Origin: Sphagnum compactum
Taxonomy: Eukaryota; Bryophyta; Sphagnopsida; Sphagnales
NCBI GenBank assembly: GCA_965153455.1
Contig: OZ234503.1
Location: 14,699,118 to 14,763,117 of the forward strand
Reading direction: 5' to 3'
Length of the DNA: 64,000 nt
Of the stretch, positions 1-11,430 are shown piece after piece. The notes below the pieces were generated by a model. That model did no database searches and was not told where the DNA came from. It was given only the letters and a program-made list of their open reading frames with translations. The position numbers and the translations under genes are program-made. The first letter of the stretch is position 1. The number at the start of each line of letters is the position of its first letter.

Positions 1-884
1 CTTGTTTCACCCTGGAGGAGCCTGCAACATCCACTCCCCAAACTCATGATCAGAGGAGAGAATTCCATCACATTGCGAATTGGATATACTTATTCAACAT
101 TGATTCAACAACAAACAGCAAATTAGCTGTGGATCAGCCTGGAAACTTAAAGACCTAATCTGATTATGCAGCCTCCATCATTCCCATCAAAGGAGAAGTG
201 CCTCAAGCATGGACATTTAAAGTACACCACATAAGTTATGCATTGTTTCATAAAATCAAGGTCAATGTAGGTTAGCCTCTTGTTAGGGTCTCTTTCCATT
301 AGCTTTGCTATTGTCACATGTGCACATGAGATACTTTGATGACAACAAGGTAATGGAAGTCAGGTGCCCTGCTGCATTAACAATCGCTTTCCATTGGAGA
401 GCTGAAACTGTTTTGGAAAATGTATAACTAACTAAAATGTTGTGAATGTTTGGAGGAAAGAAACAAGTGGCAACATTGTAGGGAAACATTAAAAGGAAAA
501 TATGTTCTCATAAGAAGGATGACAATTGTCATCCTCCAATGATTCACAAGTTGACTAAGAGCTCTCACAACTCACAACTCTGCATGGACTTGTTTAGTTG
601 TGAGGTCATTGTGATAACAGCTAGAGGGAAAAATATGTAATGGAAGTTTGTTGGGGCAGAATTTCTGATCACAACACTGAAATGAAAACAGACCTTTAGG
701 GGTCTAAGCACACTAAAAAATGTAGACACAGAAAGTGAAAATTTCAATTTCAATTTGTGTGACAGTCATAAATGTTACCATGCTTTCACCCAATATATTA
801 ATTGAAAGAGTCTAGATGTTCAATACAAAGTTTTTAATTGTGTTGTGTATGTCCAAAATGTAAGGATGTGAGGAGTGAGGACGA
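1..884. other. Unassigned edge region, no supported gene
   Basis: I recognise no gene here. A plus-strand frame is open from base 3 to a TAA at 156-158 (51 codons). It is somewhat richer in ordinary codons than the following sequence, so it could be the tail of a gene cut by the window edge, but nothing identifies it. From about 160 to 880 the sequence is AT-rich with no long frame. Confidence 0.3.
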
Positions 885-1165
885 GTGTTTTTTTTTTGGG
901 TGAATTTTCACACTGTCACAACAAAATCTGGCATGAAGTGTGCAAAGGGATAATTGAAAACATGTGTCAAAGTTGTCAAGTTTTGAGAAAAAAACTCAGG
1001 AGTTTTCTTATCTAGACAATGAGTTCTTGGAGGTCACCAGAACAAAGCAGGATCTTAAAGAAATTGTACTTTGCTGGCTGACCTCTTGACAAATTTGGCT
1101 CATTCCTCTTGTGGATGATTGCTAGTCCACCTGCTTGACAATGATTTTTGTAGCAAAATTTCACA
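885..1165 (+). repeat. Dispersed repeat family R2, copy A (diverged)
   Basis: After a T tract, this segment shares a diverged backbone with 8625-8940 and 15448-15768. Shared blocks include a stretch on loss of contact with the aaatttggct motif and a 'tggatgattgc' block followed by 'ccacctgcttgaca'. It is the most diverged of the three copies. The following 1215-1290 stretch resembles 47910-48010. No coding capacity is visible. Confidence 0.4.
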
Positions 1166-2119
1166 ATTTGAAGTTTTCTTTGAGAATATGAAAAGAACAC
1201 CAAAAAAAAATTGTGATGCTATGGATTTTTTGGGGCCAGTTTTTGGTCATATCTAGACCTAGGAACTTCCTAAGTCGCCACTTGTAGCAGCACTTTTCGA
1301 AAAATGCTATAGCTCACCTAGGAAAGTCACCATTTAAATGCTAAATAATGCTGGGGATTCTTGGCAGTAGACCTACTTGAGGAATTTGAAAAAAAACACC
1401 CTCTTGGGTGATGACTGTGGATTGTGTTTTTCTCATTGTTGTGCACACATTTAAAAGTCTTCATAGTTTCTTTCTTATGTGATTTTCACAACAATTTTTC
1501 TTTTAATTTCATATTGTTGGTCATAATTTGCAAAATTAAACCCTACAAAATTCTATCCCCCAGGCATTAAAACTTTGCTGCTTGCTAACTAATTTCCAGA
1601 TATTGACTGTACATTGAAATTTGACGTGTGAGACTTGAATTGGAGTTCATGGTTTTATCAGTTAGTACAGGTACGGCATTATTTATTGTATTTGTTTTGT
1701 TCCACAATCGATCTTTCCATAGGAGTACCTGCCATGCTGAAATTATATGTCTTGATTTAGCTGCACTTGATTCAAGCCACGCACACGTACACACAAGTAC
1801 GTGTGGTGGAAGTTTGCAAAATCCAAGCAAAATTCCTTCCACTAGATTTTACCATAGCTAGGGTTGCCTAATTAGGGTCTCCATTTTAGGGATGTAGGAA
1901 ACGTGCATGTCTAGTATAGAGAAAAGTCAAGCCTAGCTATTGAGGGGGGTTGTATACAGATAGATTGATTACAAGGTCATAGTAGCGAACGAAAAAAGCT
2001 TCTTTTAATAGAAACCTGTGAAGAAACAAAAAAACCGTTATGTGCAATTATGGCGTGTGTCCTGATTCCTAACTCAGAAACTGTTGGTATCTCAACTGGT
2101 GGTAGCCGGTATCATCTGG
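1166..2119. other. Non-coding stretch, nothing recognised
   Basis: AT-rich sequence with short overlapping open frames on both strands between 1585 and 1861, neither of which resembles a known protein. I see no splice-site pattern or motif that supports a gene. Confidence 0.3.
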
Positions 2120-2320
2120 TTTTCCCGTTGACCTGTGGTACTTGGACCGACGGCGGCGAGGCGCTCTCAAATTTGCCACGAGTGCTGGTCAGTTATTGCG
2201 TCCGTCCGTTCTTGAGCACGTGGCGTTATACTGGCTTGGCGGCGCAGGGCGCGGGGGGGGGAAACTGATCAACTGCATGAGATTTGGCGTTGGGTCTTAG
2301 TTGTTTCACGTGCGATCGAG
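2120..2320. promoter_or_regulatory. GC-rich island with two G-boxes
   Basis: A sharp GC- and CpG-rich patch within AT-rich surroundings, ending in a run of G near 2256. It holds two CACGTG palindromes (2217-2222 and 2307-2312), the core of the plant G-box bound by bZIP and bHLH factors. This looks like promoter DNA, but no downstream gene could be identified on either strand, so its target is unknown. An open frame across it (2050-2268, plus) has no recognisable content. Confidence 0.3.
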
Positions 2321-3357
2321 GAACGTCTCTCTCTAGTATTTTATAATTGAGAATGTGATGAGTAGTGTGCCGTTCTTTTGTTTTTGCATGTAAGAAACTT
2401 GTAGTCTTTTATTGATTGACGTAACAATGAGAATGTAATAATTCTTCCTATTGATCTCGTGGTATCTGCATAAAGTTGCAAAGCGGAGGCAGTGCTCTTG
2501 CTGGGGCGCTTCTTAAGTTGGGTTGATAATTTTGTGTTTGATATCTATTTCAATCTCAATGACGTAGTCGCTAGAAGGGCACAAGGGCGCATCGTTTTAA
2601 AAAATAATTGTTGCAGGTCTTGATCTTACGTCGCCTTTTCTGCCCGCCCCTTCTTATATCTGTAGAAGCAGTTATTATTCCTGCGTTATTAACTTTAGAT
2701 TGAGGCACATGATCTCTGCAGCTACTGCATATATACAATGAATTTGCTTTCAAATCGTGTATTATGTGTTGGCTGGAGATGGATACAGGACTGCTGTAAA
2801 AGTCTGTGTTCAAGACTTTTGTAACTGCAGCAGCCTACACGTTCAACCTGAATTGATCTGGTTATTATTCTCTTCTCTTCATCAAATGAAAATCTTCTCG
2901 TTTTCAAGTTCATTGATCAAAATCCAGACTTGGAATTTATATCCTGCGCCTTCAAATGTGGTCAGAATTCGGTAGCTGCTAAACTGGCTGTAATTAGGTA
3001 TTAGCATCTGCAGCTGAGTGTTCAGGAATCCGGTGTAACTTTTGCATCAGGTTGTATCTATAGGTACATGGAAGTCATCATGTTGACTGAATATCATCAA
3101 ATTAGTACAGCAGCTTTAAGTTAAAATTCTGCAGGCCTGCCGCCTACTTTGCAGGTAGTACATCCTGACGCGCGTACTGAGCTCCAGCAGCAGGTTCAGC
3201 TCATTTGCGAGTTTGAATATCAGCTGGAGTACGTCCTGTCTCAGATCACATGCAGCTGCAGGTGACTGATAATCCAGAATGTACAAAGCTGTACCTGCTT
3301 GTGTATTAAGCTGATGACGGTAGAGCAAGCAGCTGGTCATGAAGCTGCAGCTGCAGC
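2321..3357. other. Non-coding stretch of moderate GC
   Basis: No supported gene. Overlapping short frames at 2571-2975 and 3116-3340 have no recognisable domain. The segment from about 3100 is unusually rich in GCAGCTG/CTGCAG words, which continue to about 5300 through the neighbouring gene. Confidence 0.3.
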
Positions 3358-3388
3358 TTTAGGGTTTGGAGTGCAAAGCGAAACCCTA
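3358..3388. promoter_or_regulatory. Inverted pair of telo-box motifs
   Basis: TTTAGGGTTT at 3358-3367 and AAACCCTA at 3381-3388 form an inverted pair about 13 bp apart. AAACCCTA is the plant telo-box, known from promoters of translation-related genes and from Polycomb recruitment sites. The arrangement is seen directly. A regulatory role here is inference, since no transcript start is evident nearby. Confidence 0.35.
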
Positions 3389-3776
3389 GAGATGTTCACT
3401 CGATGTTGAGAGAGGTCCTTTATGATGTAGAGGAAATGCTCCAATTACTGGAACAATTCTGGAAGCTGCAGCTCTAGCTGCTAGCAAGTTCCTTATCGAC
3501 TCCTAGCTATTCTGTTTCCGAATGGGAAGCATCCCAAGTGATCATGACTTTGATGAACTGATGAGGTTCATGATGTGCAACGAACATTCTTGAAGAGCAG
3601 TGAACACATTCAGGAACTCGAACCCAGAGTTGAATATGGGTTATTCTTCTTTGGCCATCTCATGAGCTGGAGCAGCTGCAGCTGCTGGTTACTGATTGAT
3701 TTCTTAATTTACGCAATGAAGTTCATTGCACATGTATGTGTATAGTCCAGAAAACCCAGCAACGTTGCAAATAAAT

Positions 3777-4085
3777 CTTCTCACACAGTTCTTCAGTCGA
3801 GCAACACAAGAAGCAGAAGATGCAGAAGAAAACATATTGCAACAATAAGTTTTCTCCTCACATTGCAATTGTGTGAACTTCAGTCTCCAGGAACACAAGA
3901 AGCAGCAAATGCAGAAGCAAACGTTTTCTTGCAACAATAGTTCTTCTCACAGTGCATGAGTTCTTCGGTCGAGCAACACAACCAGAAGAAAATCCGGAAG
4001 CAAACATCTTGCAAGCACAATTACAATATTTCTTCTCACACTGCAATTCTATCTTCAGTCAAGCAACAACACTGCAAGAAGACAA
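3777..4085. repeat. Diverged tandem repeat, about 80-90 bp unit, ~3.5 copies
   Basis: Four successive units begin with 'ttctcaca(c)' and share 'cttcagtcgagcaacac', 'aagaagcagaa' and 'aaacatattgcaacaa' blocks. Approximate unit starts are 3777, 3854, 3942 and 4031. Units differ by many substitutions and small indels, so this is an old local duplication. It lies 3' of the minus-strand gene at 4475-5385. No long conserved frame runs through it. Confidence 0.55.
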
Positions 4086-4474
4086 TGAACTTGGGAAAAT
4101 CCTGAAAACAAATGTATAGAAAAGCCTTCGAGGAGGTCGATGCAGAAGCATTTACAAGGATTGTCTTCACTGTACGAGTTCATGGACACACAAAAAAAGA
4201 AAAAGGAAAAAACAGTGTTCAGCATTGAAAGAAGTCTACACATCCTGGACTATCTCAGATGTGCAGTCTTCTCTCGATTAGGGAAAGCGATGGAAATCCT
4301 ACTCCTGAGCCGATCAAAATTGTCGGAGTTCGATCCTAGCTACCTTACATCAGCTCTGAAAATGGATCTTTCTTCCCCTCCTCCGCGAGGTCCCATGCAT
4401 GCTAGAATGACGCTAAGACATGCAAGGTCCGTGTCAAAGCAGCAGTCATTGCAGCTGGAGTTGCTGCATCATGA

Positions 4475-5385
4475 CTAGAGACGCTTTAAGGTCAGATCGT
4501 TCAGGTAGGAGCCATCAGTGCGAATGATGCACTCGCATATGTAGAATCCTGACGGCATGGTGACCACTTGCGCGAATTCTTGGATCTCCGGATCATGTTT
4601 CGGAGAGGGAGATGGTCGAGCAGTGTCGTAGACTCGTCTGATCTTCAGCTTTTTCAACAAATAGCTTTTTTCGTCTTTCCAAAGCTCGAAGATGTAGAGA
4701 TTGGGTCCAATGAACTCCGACGACTTGAAGTAGATTCTCCCACCGATTTGGGGTTCCACCATCTGAAATAGTCCGTTGACAGACACGAGTTTTCCTGGCC
4801 TGTACTCGACGTTGACACGGTTCATCCTTTTGGTCATCCAGTCACTCATCACATACCTCATCAGGACAAGGATGTTGGGTGGCATGTGTGCGCTAAAATC
4901 CCTGCACACGATGCGATCCACTTCTCCCACAACACGCTGCAGCTAGACACGAGCCAAGGAACATCAGATCAATTCCACTCAATGAGCTGTAATGTAGCTC
5001 TCTCAGAAGAACCGAAAGAAGAATTACAGCTTCAGGAAGACTATATCGAAGTTAAAGACAACAGAAACATATGAAAGCTTATGACCCAAAGAGAAAACAC
5101 GTAGGAAAGTCTACAAGAGCTTTAGAGACCAGCAGGAAAGCTCTTGAGATAAGCTTTAAGCACGTCGTATGTAGACAGGCCACTCGCCATGCATGCAAAG
5201 GAACCGACTGCAATAGTGCTCAAGGACTTAAGACTTGCATTGTATATCAGATTACATTCTACAAGCAGCTGCATGCAGTACTGGAGCAGCTGCAGGAAGT
5301 ATATACTTACGACCCCTTCGACGGCTGTTCCGTCGTCTGCTGGCACTGATCTGGCGGCCAACCAAGCTGAGAAGACCGAAGCCAT
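4475..5385 (-). CDS. Uncharacterised two-exon protein, 178 aa
   Basis: I do not recognise this protein. Exon 1 is 5311-5385 (25 codons). It starts at an ATG in a good plant context (ACCATGGCT), reads MASVFSAWLAARS, and ends at a GTAAGT donor (5305-5310). Exon 2 is 4475-4936 (153 codons plus stop) behind a CTGCAG acceptor. Both ends are phase 0, and a second in-frame AG six bases upstream gives an alternative acceptor. The intron is 374 bp. The 178-aa product has no clear signal peptide or membrane segment. It is basic and aromatic-rich in the middle (EYRPGKLVSVNGLF, FELWKDEKSYLLKKLKIRR) with a Pro/Ser stretch near ARPSPSPKHDP. Codon use is more GC-rich than the flanks. Support comes from coherent splicing and a long open exon 2. 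A function cannot be assigned, and further exons are not excluded. Confidence 0.55.
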
Positions 5386-5800
5386 GGTGAAACTGATCTG
5401 CTGCTGGTCTGTAAATGCAAGGAAATGAACAGTTAGCAGCACTGCAGGCAGAACTGGTGCACAGAACTGAAAAGCGAAAAAAAAGAGAAAAAGCAATGCG
5501 AATGAGAATAAGAGATCGATAGCTATAAAGGGAATGCAACAGTATTTCCTGGTAATAGAAAAACTCTTGTGCAGCAGCTGGGTTTCAACTACTACCGGTG
5601 ATGATTGTGCAGCAGGTCTGCAAGATCAAGTGCAGAGAAAGTTTGTGCAAAGATGAGAAGGCCAGCGACGAGCGCTCGCTCTGTGCAGAATGAAAGAAAA
5701 GCTGGTGGGTGCAAGAGGAGAGGAGGGAGAATTGTTCTCCACAAGAAGTGTGGAAGAGAGAATAATGAGCTTTGCAGTGGTGAACTGGGCCTGATATATA
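5386..5800 (-). promoter_or_regulatory. Putative 5' UTR and TATA box of the 178-aa gene
   Basis: On the minus strand TATATA occurs at 5795-5800, followed downstream by a CT-rich leader of the kind common in plant core promoters. A TTTACAG acceptor-like site at 5409-5415, just before the start codon, suggests a 5' UTR intron, possibly from a GTAGTAG site near 5597. All of this is motif reading; no transcript evidence is available. Confidence 0.35.
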
Positions 5801-8624
5801 CACATCCAGACAGCAGCTGCAGCAGAGGATTCATACCGCGTTCTTTCTGCAGCTACCACCCTACGTTACAAGTAACTACAGGCGAGCTGTGGAAACTAGC
5901 TAGCATGGTACTGAATACTAGGTAGCATGGTACTGAGTCAGCGAGGGTTAGAAAACATCAGAATCGATGATCTAGCTATTCAGTAATGTAGACACTACCT
6001 AGCCACAGGCGGAGCTCTTTTTCTTTTCTTTTTCATTTCTTTTCTTTCATCCCCCTTTGACTCAATAGTCACGATCGCGGTTCGATCGATAAGCCTTGGA
6101 AAAGAGATCGTGACGAGCTAGCTGATCGTCCATATGGCCTAGACTGCCCGGACGCTGTCTATCCTTCGAGAAAGTTCTGAAGCCCAACGTTTACTTTCAA
6201 CCTTGTTCGGATCAATTGCCGGCCGCCATCAGTTCCATTCTTATAACGAGTGGATCGATCATCGTTTGCTTGCTGGTGGGCACTGGGAAGTAGGGGGAAG
6301 AGCTCATTCTCCGGCAAAATGTCGTATTCGCCTATCATCACACTATTTATTTATTTTATTTCTTTTCTTAGTTGGTCGCTTTCTAGCTACCATGTTTATC
6401 TCTAGATATTGCAGGTTTCAAATGAAATACTAGTTCAGCTAAGTCTGGATGCAAGTTTAACGCCAAAATAATAATTCCCTGCACTTTTAGGGTCACTCTC
6501 TGTGCATGGATAGTATATGAGTCCCAATATTCACAAAAAACCTTTTAAGGATTTCTTGTGGGACCATTGATTAAGAAGTGACCTAGCTTGAATTTCCCCT
6601 ATGCAAAAAACATGAAATGGTTTGTTTGAAAATGGGAAAATACAATGATTCCTCTGTTTCATAATGGGAAAATTAGAATACAACATTGAAATATTGGTCC
6701 CTTGGGAGATTCCCTTGGAGAGTTTTTTTCCCCTATATTTTGTTAATTCAACTTGAATTCATTGGAGGCTTCCACTCACTCTTTCCCTGCATGGATTCAA
6801 TGCCAAAGAAGTTTCTTGTGAATACAGCCTCCAGACCTCACGATAACAGAAGATGCAGCACTTTTTTAGGCACCTGTTGATTTGGAGAACCTGGAGTATT
6901 AAAAAAAGCTGCTAGAGTTCAGATTCAAGATATCTACTAGAGGTCATCAGCTAGTGGACCTAGCTATTTTTACTCTTTTGCTGCCTGCAGGGAATCACAA
7001 AATCAACATATAACCATGGGTAGAAGACTTCTGAACTCCCTTGTCAGAATTAATCAGAGGATGTCACAAAGATTTATATTTATTGTCTCTGTAAGAGATG
7101 TCAGGAATATTTGGGGACATGGGAAAAAGAATGCAGCTACACTAGGTAACAGCAAGCTCCTCCAGATTAGCTAACAGAACTCAGTTGATCTAGTTACAGT
7201 CTTAATTATGAATGAGGCACTTCTGTTGAATATCATAAAAAGACAGTGGCCCACAAAATAGAAGAATATTAGTTTTAATTAGAAAGAAAAATTAACGGAT
7301 TGATCATCATCCCGGCTGATACTTAGCCAAAGAACAGACAAATTTCACTCCTCCCTATTCCGGCCTGGGTGGAAAATTGGAATTACAAACTGTGCACAAC
7401 TCTGCTGAAGTTTTAACCTAAAACTAATATTGCAGTAAGTACATTTGATAAGCTCAAAAGCTGCTGATGACGATGCTAATGATCATAGCTGATCATGTTT
7501 CCCACATTTGACGGTCGACTACTAATTGTCAGGTACTTGTACATCCTTAAACATAGCCTGTCTTGGTAACAGTGGTTTCGCAAACTACTACTTGCCTGCT
7601 GCAGAGCCTGCAGCTTCTGGGTTTGTTGTCTCCTTCTAAGTTCATTGTCCGTTGCTTTTTTGACTAATAAACTGTACTCTAAGTAATTTGATCATAACAG
7701 TGAGTGCTGCGTGAATTTCGCTGCCTAATTTTTTGCTATTCCTGTACTTCTAGACGTTACAACTTCAACATGGATTAATTATTCACCAGCAATAATATTC
7801 TGAGGCAAACCCAATTCATTTATAAGAACAAAGTAGCCTGTTGCTCCTGCAACCCAGACCATTCTATGGAACATATTTATGATAATACTATCCACAAACT
7901 TAGTTAGCTGTGCCTTAATTACTAGAGAACTATGAAAGAAATGACTCTAGATGGTGTTGTAGGTTTAATATTATTAATATCTTTTTTAGAAGTGTCTAGA
8001 ATCCTGCTGTAGCCAGAGTTTTTCTTTTTTTCCCCCTGAACTGAAGATCATCCAGAATACAGTGTAGCCAAATTTGGCTGTAAACAGAATATGAATGTAA
8101 AAGTTTAAGATTCCTTCACATTTTGGGCTACCTGTTGCTAGAACCCAATAGAGAAACCTGGCGACATTTTAAAAGAAAGCACTGTGAAAATTTGGCAATC
8201 TAGAAAACCAAAAAACACATAATTTTTAGCCATTTTGAATTTTAAAAAAACCAACTCTCTACATTTAGCCAGAAAAAAAAGGCTGCTAGTACAAGCAACT
8301 AGTCTGTTCTTTCTGTTTTTTTTTCTCTCTTTCAAGCCCTGGCTTTATTTTTGGCTGCCAGTCAAAGGGGACAAAAAAGCTCACTATGATCATACTTAGT
8401 GAAGTAGACAACCAGCTGTAAACACGCTTCAAATTACTTACTGTCTTAATTGCTACCCTAGAAAGTAGTACTGTGGGCGGAATATCTGGAGCCAGCTCAC
8501 TAATACTGCAGCAGTCTTAATTAATGTCAGGTGCATGATTGAAACAACACTAATTAATTTGTAGCCTTACTGCATAACATCAAAGAAGTAATTTGAATTT
8601 CAAATTTTGTTCCCCCAGGAGCAA
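5801..8624. other. Intergenic spacer, no gene seen
   Basis: The first few hundred bases retain the moderate GC of the genic island. The rest is AT-rich. Short frames (for example 6203-6433 and 6686-6880, plus) show no recognisable domain. The part from 8010 to 8360 contains 'agccaaatttggct' palindromes also seen near 15660 and 47970, suggesting repeat relics. Confidence 0.3.
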
Positions 8625-8940
8625 TGTTTTTTTTTTTTTTTTTTTCCCCAAATTTTCACATCCTAACAACAACAAAAGGTGGAGTTGCAACTATTTCTTT
8701 TCGGGGGAAAAATGGGCCAAAGTTGGCATATTATGAGGAGAAAAAAATTCTGAAATCACCATATTCAGACTTGATCAGTTCCAACATGTCACCAAAAATA
8801 TAAGAGGAGTCTCAATTTTTTCTACTGTCCTCTCTGACCTGTAGCCAAATTTGGGTAAGTCGTCTTATGGATGATTGCCAACCTACCCACCTCACAAATT
8901 TGACAAATAATACACTGCCACTGATTGGGCTTAATGATTA
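8625..8940 (+). repeat. Dispersed repeat family R2, copy B
   Basis: Starts with a long T tract and aligns over about 300 bp with 15448-15768. Shared blocks, in order: 'aaaatgggc', 'ttgccacattatgaggaaaa'-like, 'atcagttccaa', 'gtagccaaatttgg', 'cacctcacaaatttga' and 'gattgggctt'. Copies are in the same orientation. No open frame is conserved between copies, so this is a non-autonomous or decayed element of unknown class. Confidence 0.55.
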
Positions 8941-10704
8941 TATCGTGGTGATAACAATGTTAAATCATTTGATGTGTAAACATATCTACCCTGACCTTTT
9001 ATCATGTTTTTTCCACCATTTGCAGTTTAAACTCCACCAAAAAAATACTTTACATGGCAAGTATTACTAATAAACTGCTGTTCTTAATGCACAGCTCAGT
9101 TCATAACCTGAAATACTAGTGTAATTAGGCTCACATCAGGTTCAAGAAAAAATTTCTTTCGTTCTCTTAATTTGGACCTTGCACATCATGTTATTGTCAC
9201 TTTGGGGGATATCAGCACTAGTTCAGATATTGCTCAATATTGCTTTATGGATGGAAAAGTTTGAAACTCCTCAGGTAGCTTTCAATACTGAAATTTGATA
9301 GGTATTCTTATAAGCTTTTCTGGATTACCCATATAGTTGAATAGTATGTTTGACATAAAAATATATTATTTTGAGGCATACTGAGAAGAAATTTAAATAT
9401 TTTTCTCCAAAGAAATTTTTTTGGTGAAGGAAAATGAAACATTTTTTGAAATATTCTATTTGTTGAGATGGAATCTTTAAAATTAAATAATTATTTGGCA
9501 CAGACGTGGTGAACCTGCTATTAAGGTACTGGCAGTGACTCATGGTGAGTGCCAAGTGGAGGAGCTGTCATGAATTTGTGGACAATTCCATTCCTGAACT
9601 CTTGAGCTCATGAGCATGCCTAAATTAATTTGTGTTGCTTTCACGTGCCTGAACTGTAATTAATTGCTTGAGATTGATGAAGGTTAGTCCTCAAGTGCAG
9701 ACTCAAAACTGTTATTGCTGTCCATCATTTATGATAATGGGACTCGTAATAAGTTCTGAATAACCTTAATTAAATATATTTTGGGTCTTTCTTCTTTTTC
9801 AGTTAACGATGTTCTGGGTCTTTTTTGATTGCTGCTAGCAGCTGCACAGCACTGGATTTTTTAAATAAGAATTCTATTTCTTTAATTTGGTACCTTAAAT
9901 TTAAGGTGTGACTCATGAGGAGGCAGCACAGAACTTCTGAATAATTTACATCTACCCATGTAGACTTACACATACATCCAGTCAGTCATCCAAACTGGGG
10001 GTCTAAAAAGTTTGCACCAAAAAATGTACCTTAAACTAAATTCCCTTTGTTCAATTCCAGGTCTATAGTGGTTAGCTGGTGAGCAACATTTATATAAACA
10101 GAGATGTGTGAAAATGCTGTGTGTACAGGCCCTATGGACACTGCTGTAAAGCGTGTTTTGTAAAACCTGATATGTCCAGTCCACCTGCTCTGACGATCCA
10201 GATTTATATACATCCAAATTTCAGGTGCTCAAGAGTTATAAATATGTTTTGCCAAGAGTTTTTATGCAAACTTTGTGATTTACTGAAATGGATATTTTTC
10301 ACATATATGGATTGGATTGAGCTATCTTAAATTGGAGGATACAAACTTGTGTGATAGACGGCCTATGTAATTTGCAAGTTGATTTATAATATTTGCATGA
10401 CCTAGCATTACAGCTATGAAAGGGTAAGGATTAAAATTAGTAGCTGCCCTAATTCAGACTCGTGATTTCTGTTTTTAATTCTTTTTTTAATATTTTATTT
10501 TGAACAATCGGTTATCATAACTGTTTCGCTCCACCCTGTGGAAAATCTGTATATCTGACAGACTGCAACCTCACTATAATTTCTGAACAACATCATCCCT
10601 TCGACTTGGAATGGAGGACTAATTGAAGGGCTTTACTTAAATCATCCAGAACTTTGAGCATATTATTAGTATTCATTGACGTCCAGGAGGGAATTAGGAT
10701 CTAG
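8941..10704. other. AT-rich spacer, nothing recognised
   Basis: No supported gene, RNA or element. Short frames at 9325-9555 and 9966-10330 overlap on opposite strands and show no recognisable protein features. Confidence 0.3.
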
Positions 10705-11100
10705 GGCTTACCAAGTTCTCCAATTCTGTGCAAGAAAATGAAAGACACACACCAGCTTCTTGAAGAACTTATAGAAACTTAGTGAGGCATGACGTTTTTG
10801 TAACCCGCTCCACATCTGCCATCTAGCAAGATCATGAAACGTCGAGTAGATTCTGAGATCTAGAAGGTCCGTAGCGGAACATGGGTAAAAAATGCCGTAA
10901 TTAGAGGCCAAGAGACATTTAGAGGCAACGAACAAACGTGGTGGGTTGTCACAGTTTTATAGCAACAAGCACAACCGTTTCCTGAACAGTTACTTCAAGC
11001 CCCTTCTTAGATTCACCTTTCAAGGATTGAGCAAAGGGAGGATGATTCAGGAAAATGTCCACAACATGCTTAAAAGTTGTCCAACTGTCTCCAATAGTTT
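10705..11100 (-). pseudogene. Possible decayed coding fragment, unknown family
   Basis: Read on the minus strand, the stretch below 11100 gives a protein-like segment (SWTTFKHVVDIFLNHPPFAQ, then KGESKKGLEVTVQETVVLV) that ends at a stop. A second segment at 10708-10935 follows in another frame (RLFVASKCLLASNYGIF, LQKRHASLSFYKFFKKLV). Amino-acid composition and continuity look coding, but the frame change and stop suggest a broken exon. I do not recognise the family. It could also be chance open sequence. Confidence 0.25.
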
Positions 11101-11430
11101 AATTTACCCCTAAGATACCCCACGTGTTCTTTTCTTGTGATGCACGACGTTGAAGACTTGATGATTTCTGCACACAGTAGTTGAATGGGCTACAATGTAA
11201 CTTGATCTAGAACATGGATATATTATGAACTAAATATATTGTACCCATGTGTATTGAAAAAATTACCAACTCTCTCCAATAGTTCAATTTATCCCTAAGA
11301 TACCCTACTTGCTCTTTTCTTGTGTTGTGTTGAAGACTTGATGATTCATGTACAATCATTGCATGGGCTAACTTAATCTACAACATGGATATTATTAATT
11401 GAATATATTACCAGTGTGTGACCAACTTTG
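11081..11430. repeat. 185-bp tandem duplication, two copies
   Basis: The segment starting 'ccaactgtctccaatagttt' at 11081 recurs at 11266, with matching internal blocks ('aagatacccc', 'ttgaagacttgatgatt', 'gaacatggatat'). Period is about 185 bp; the copies differ by scattered substitutions and small indels. The left edge overlaps the possible decayed coding fragment, so the duplication may have copied an exon edge. Confidence 0.6.
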
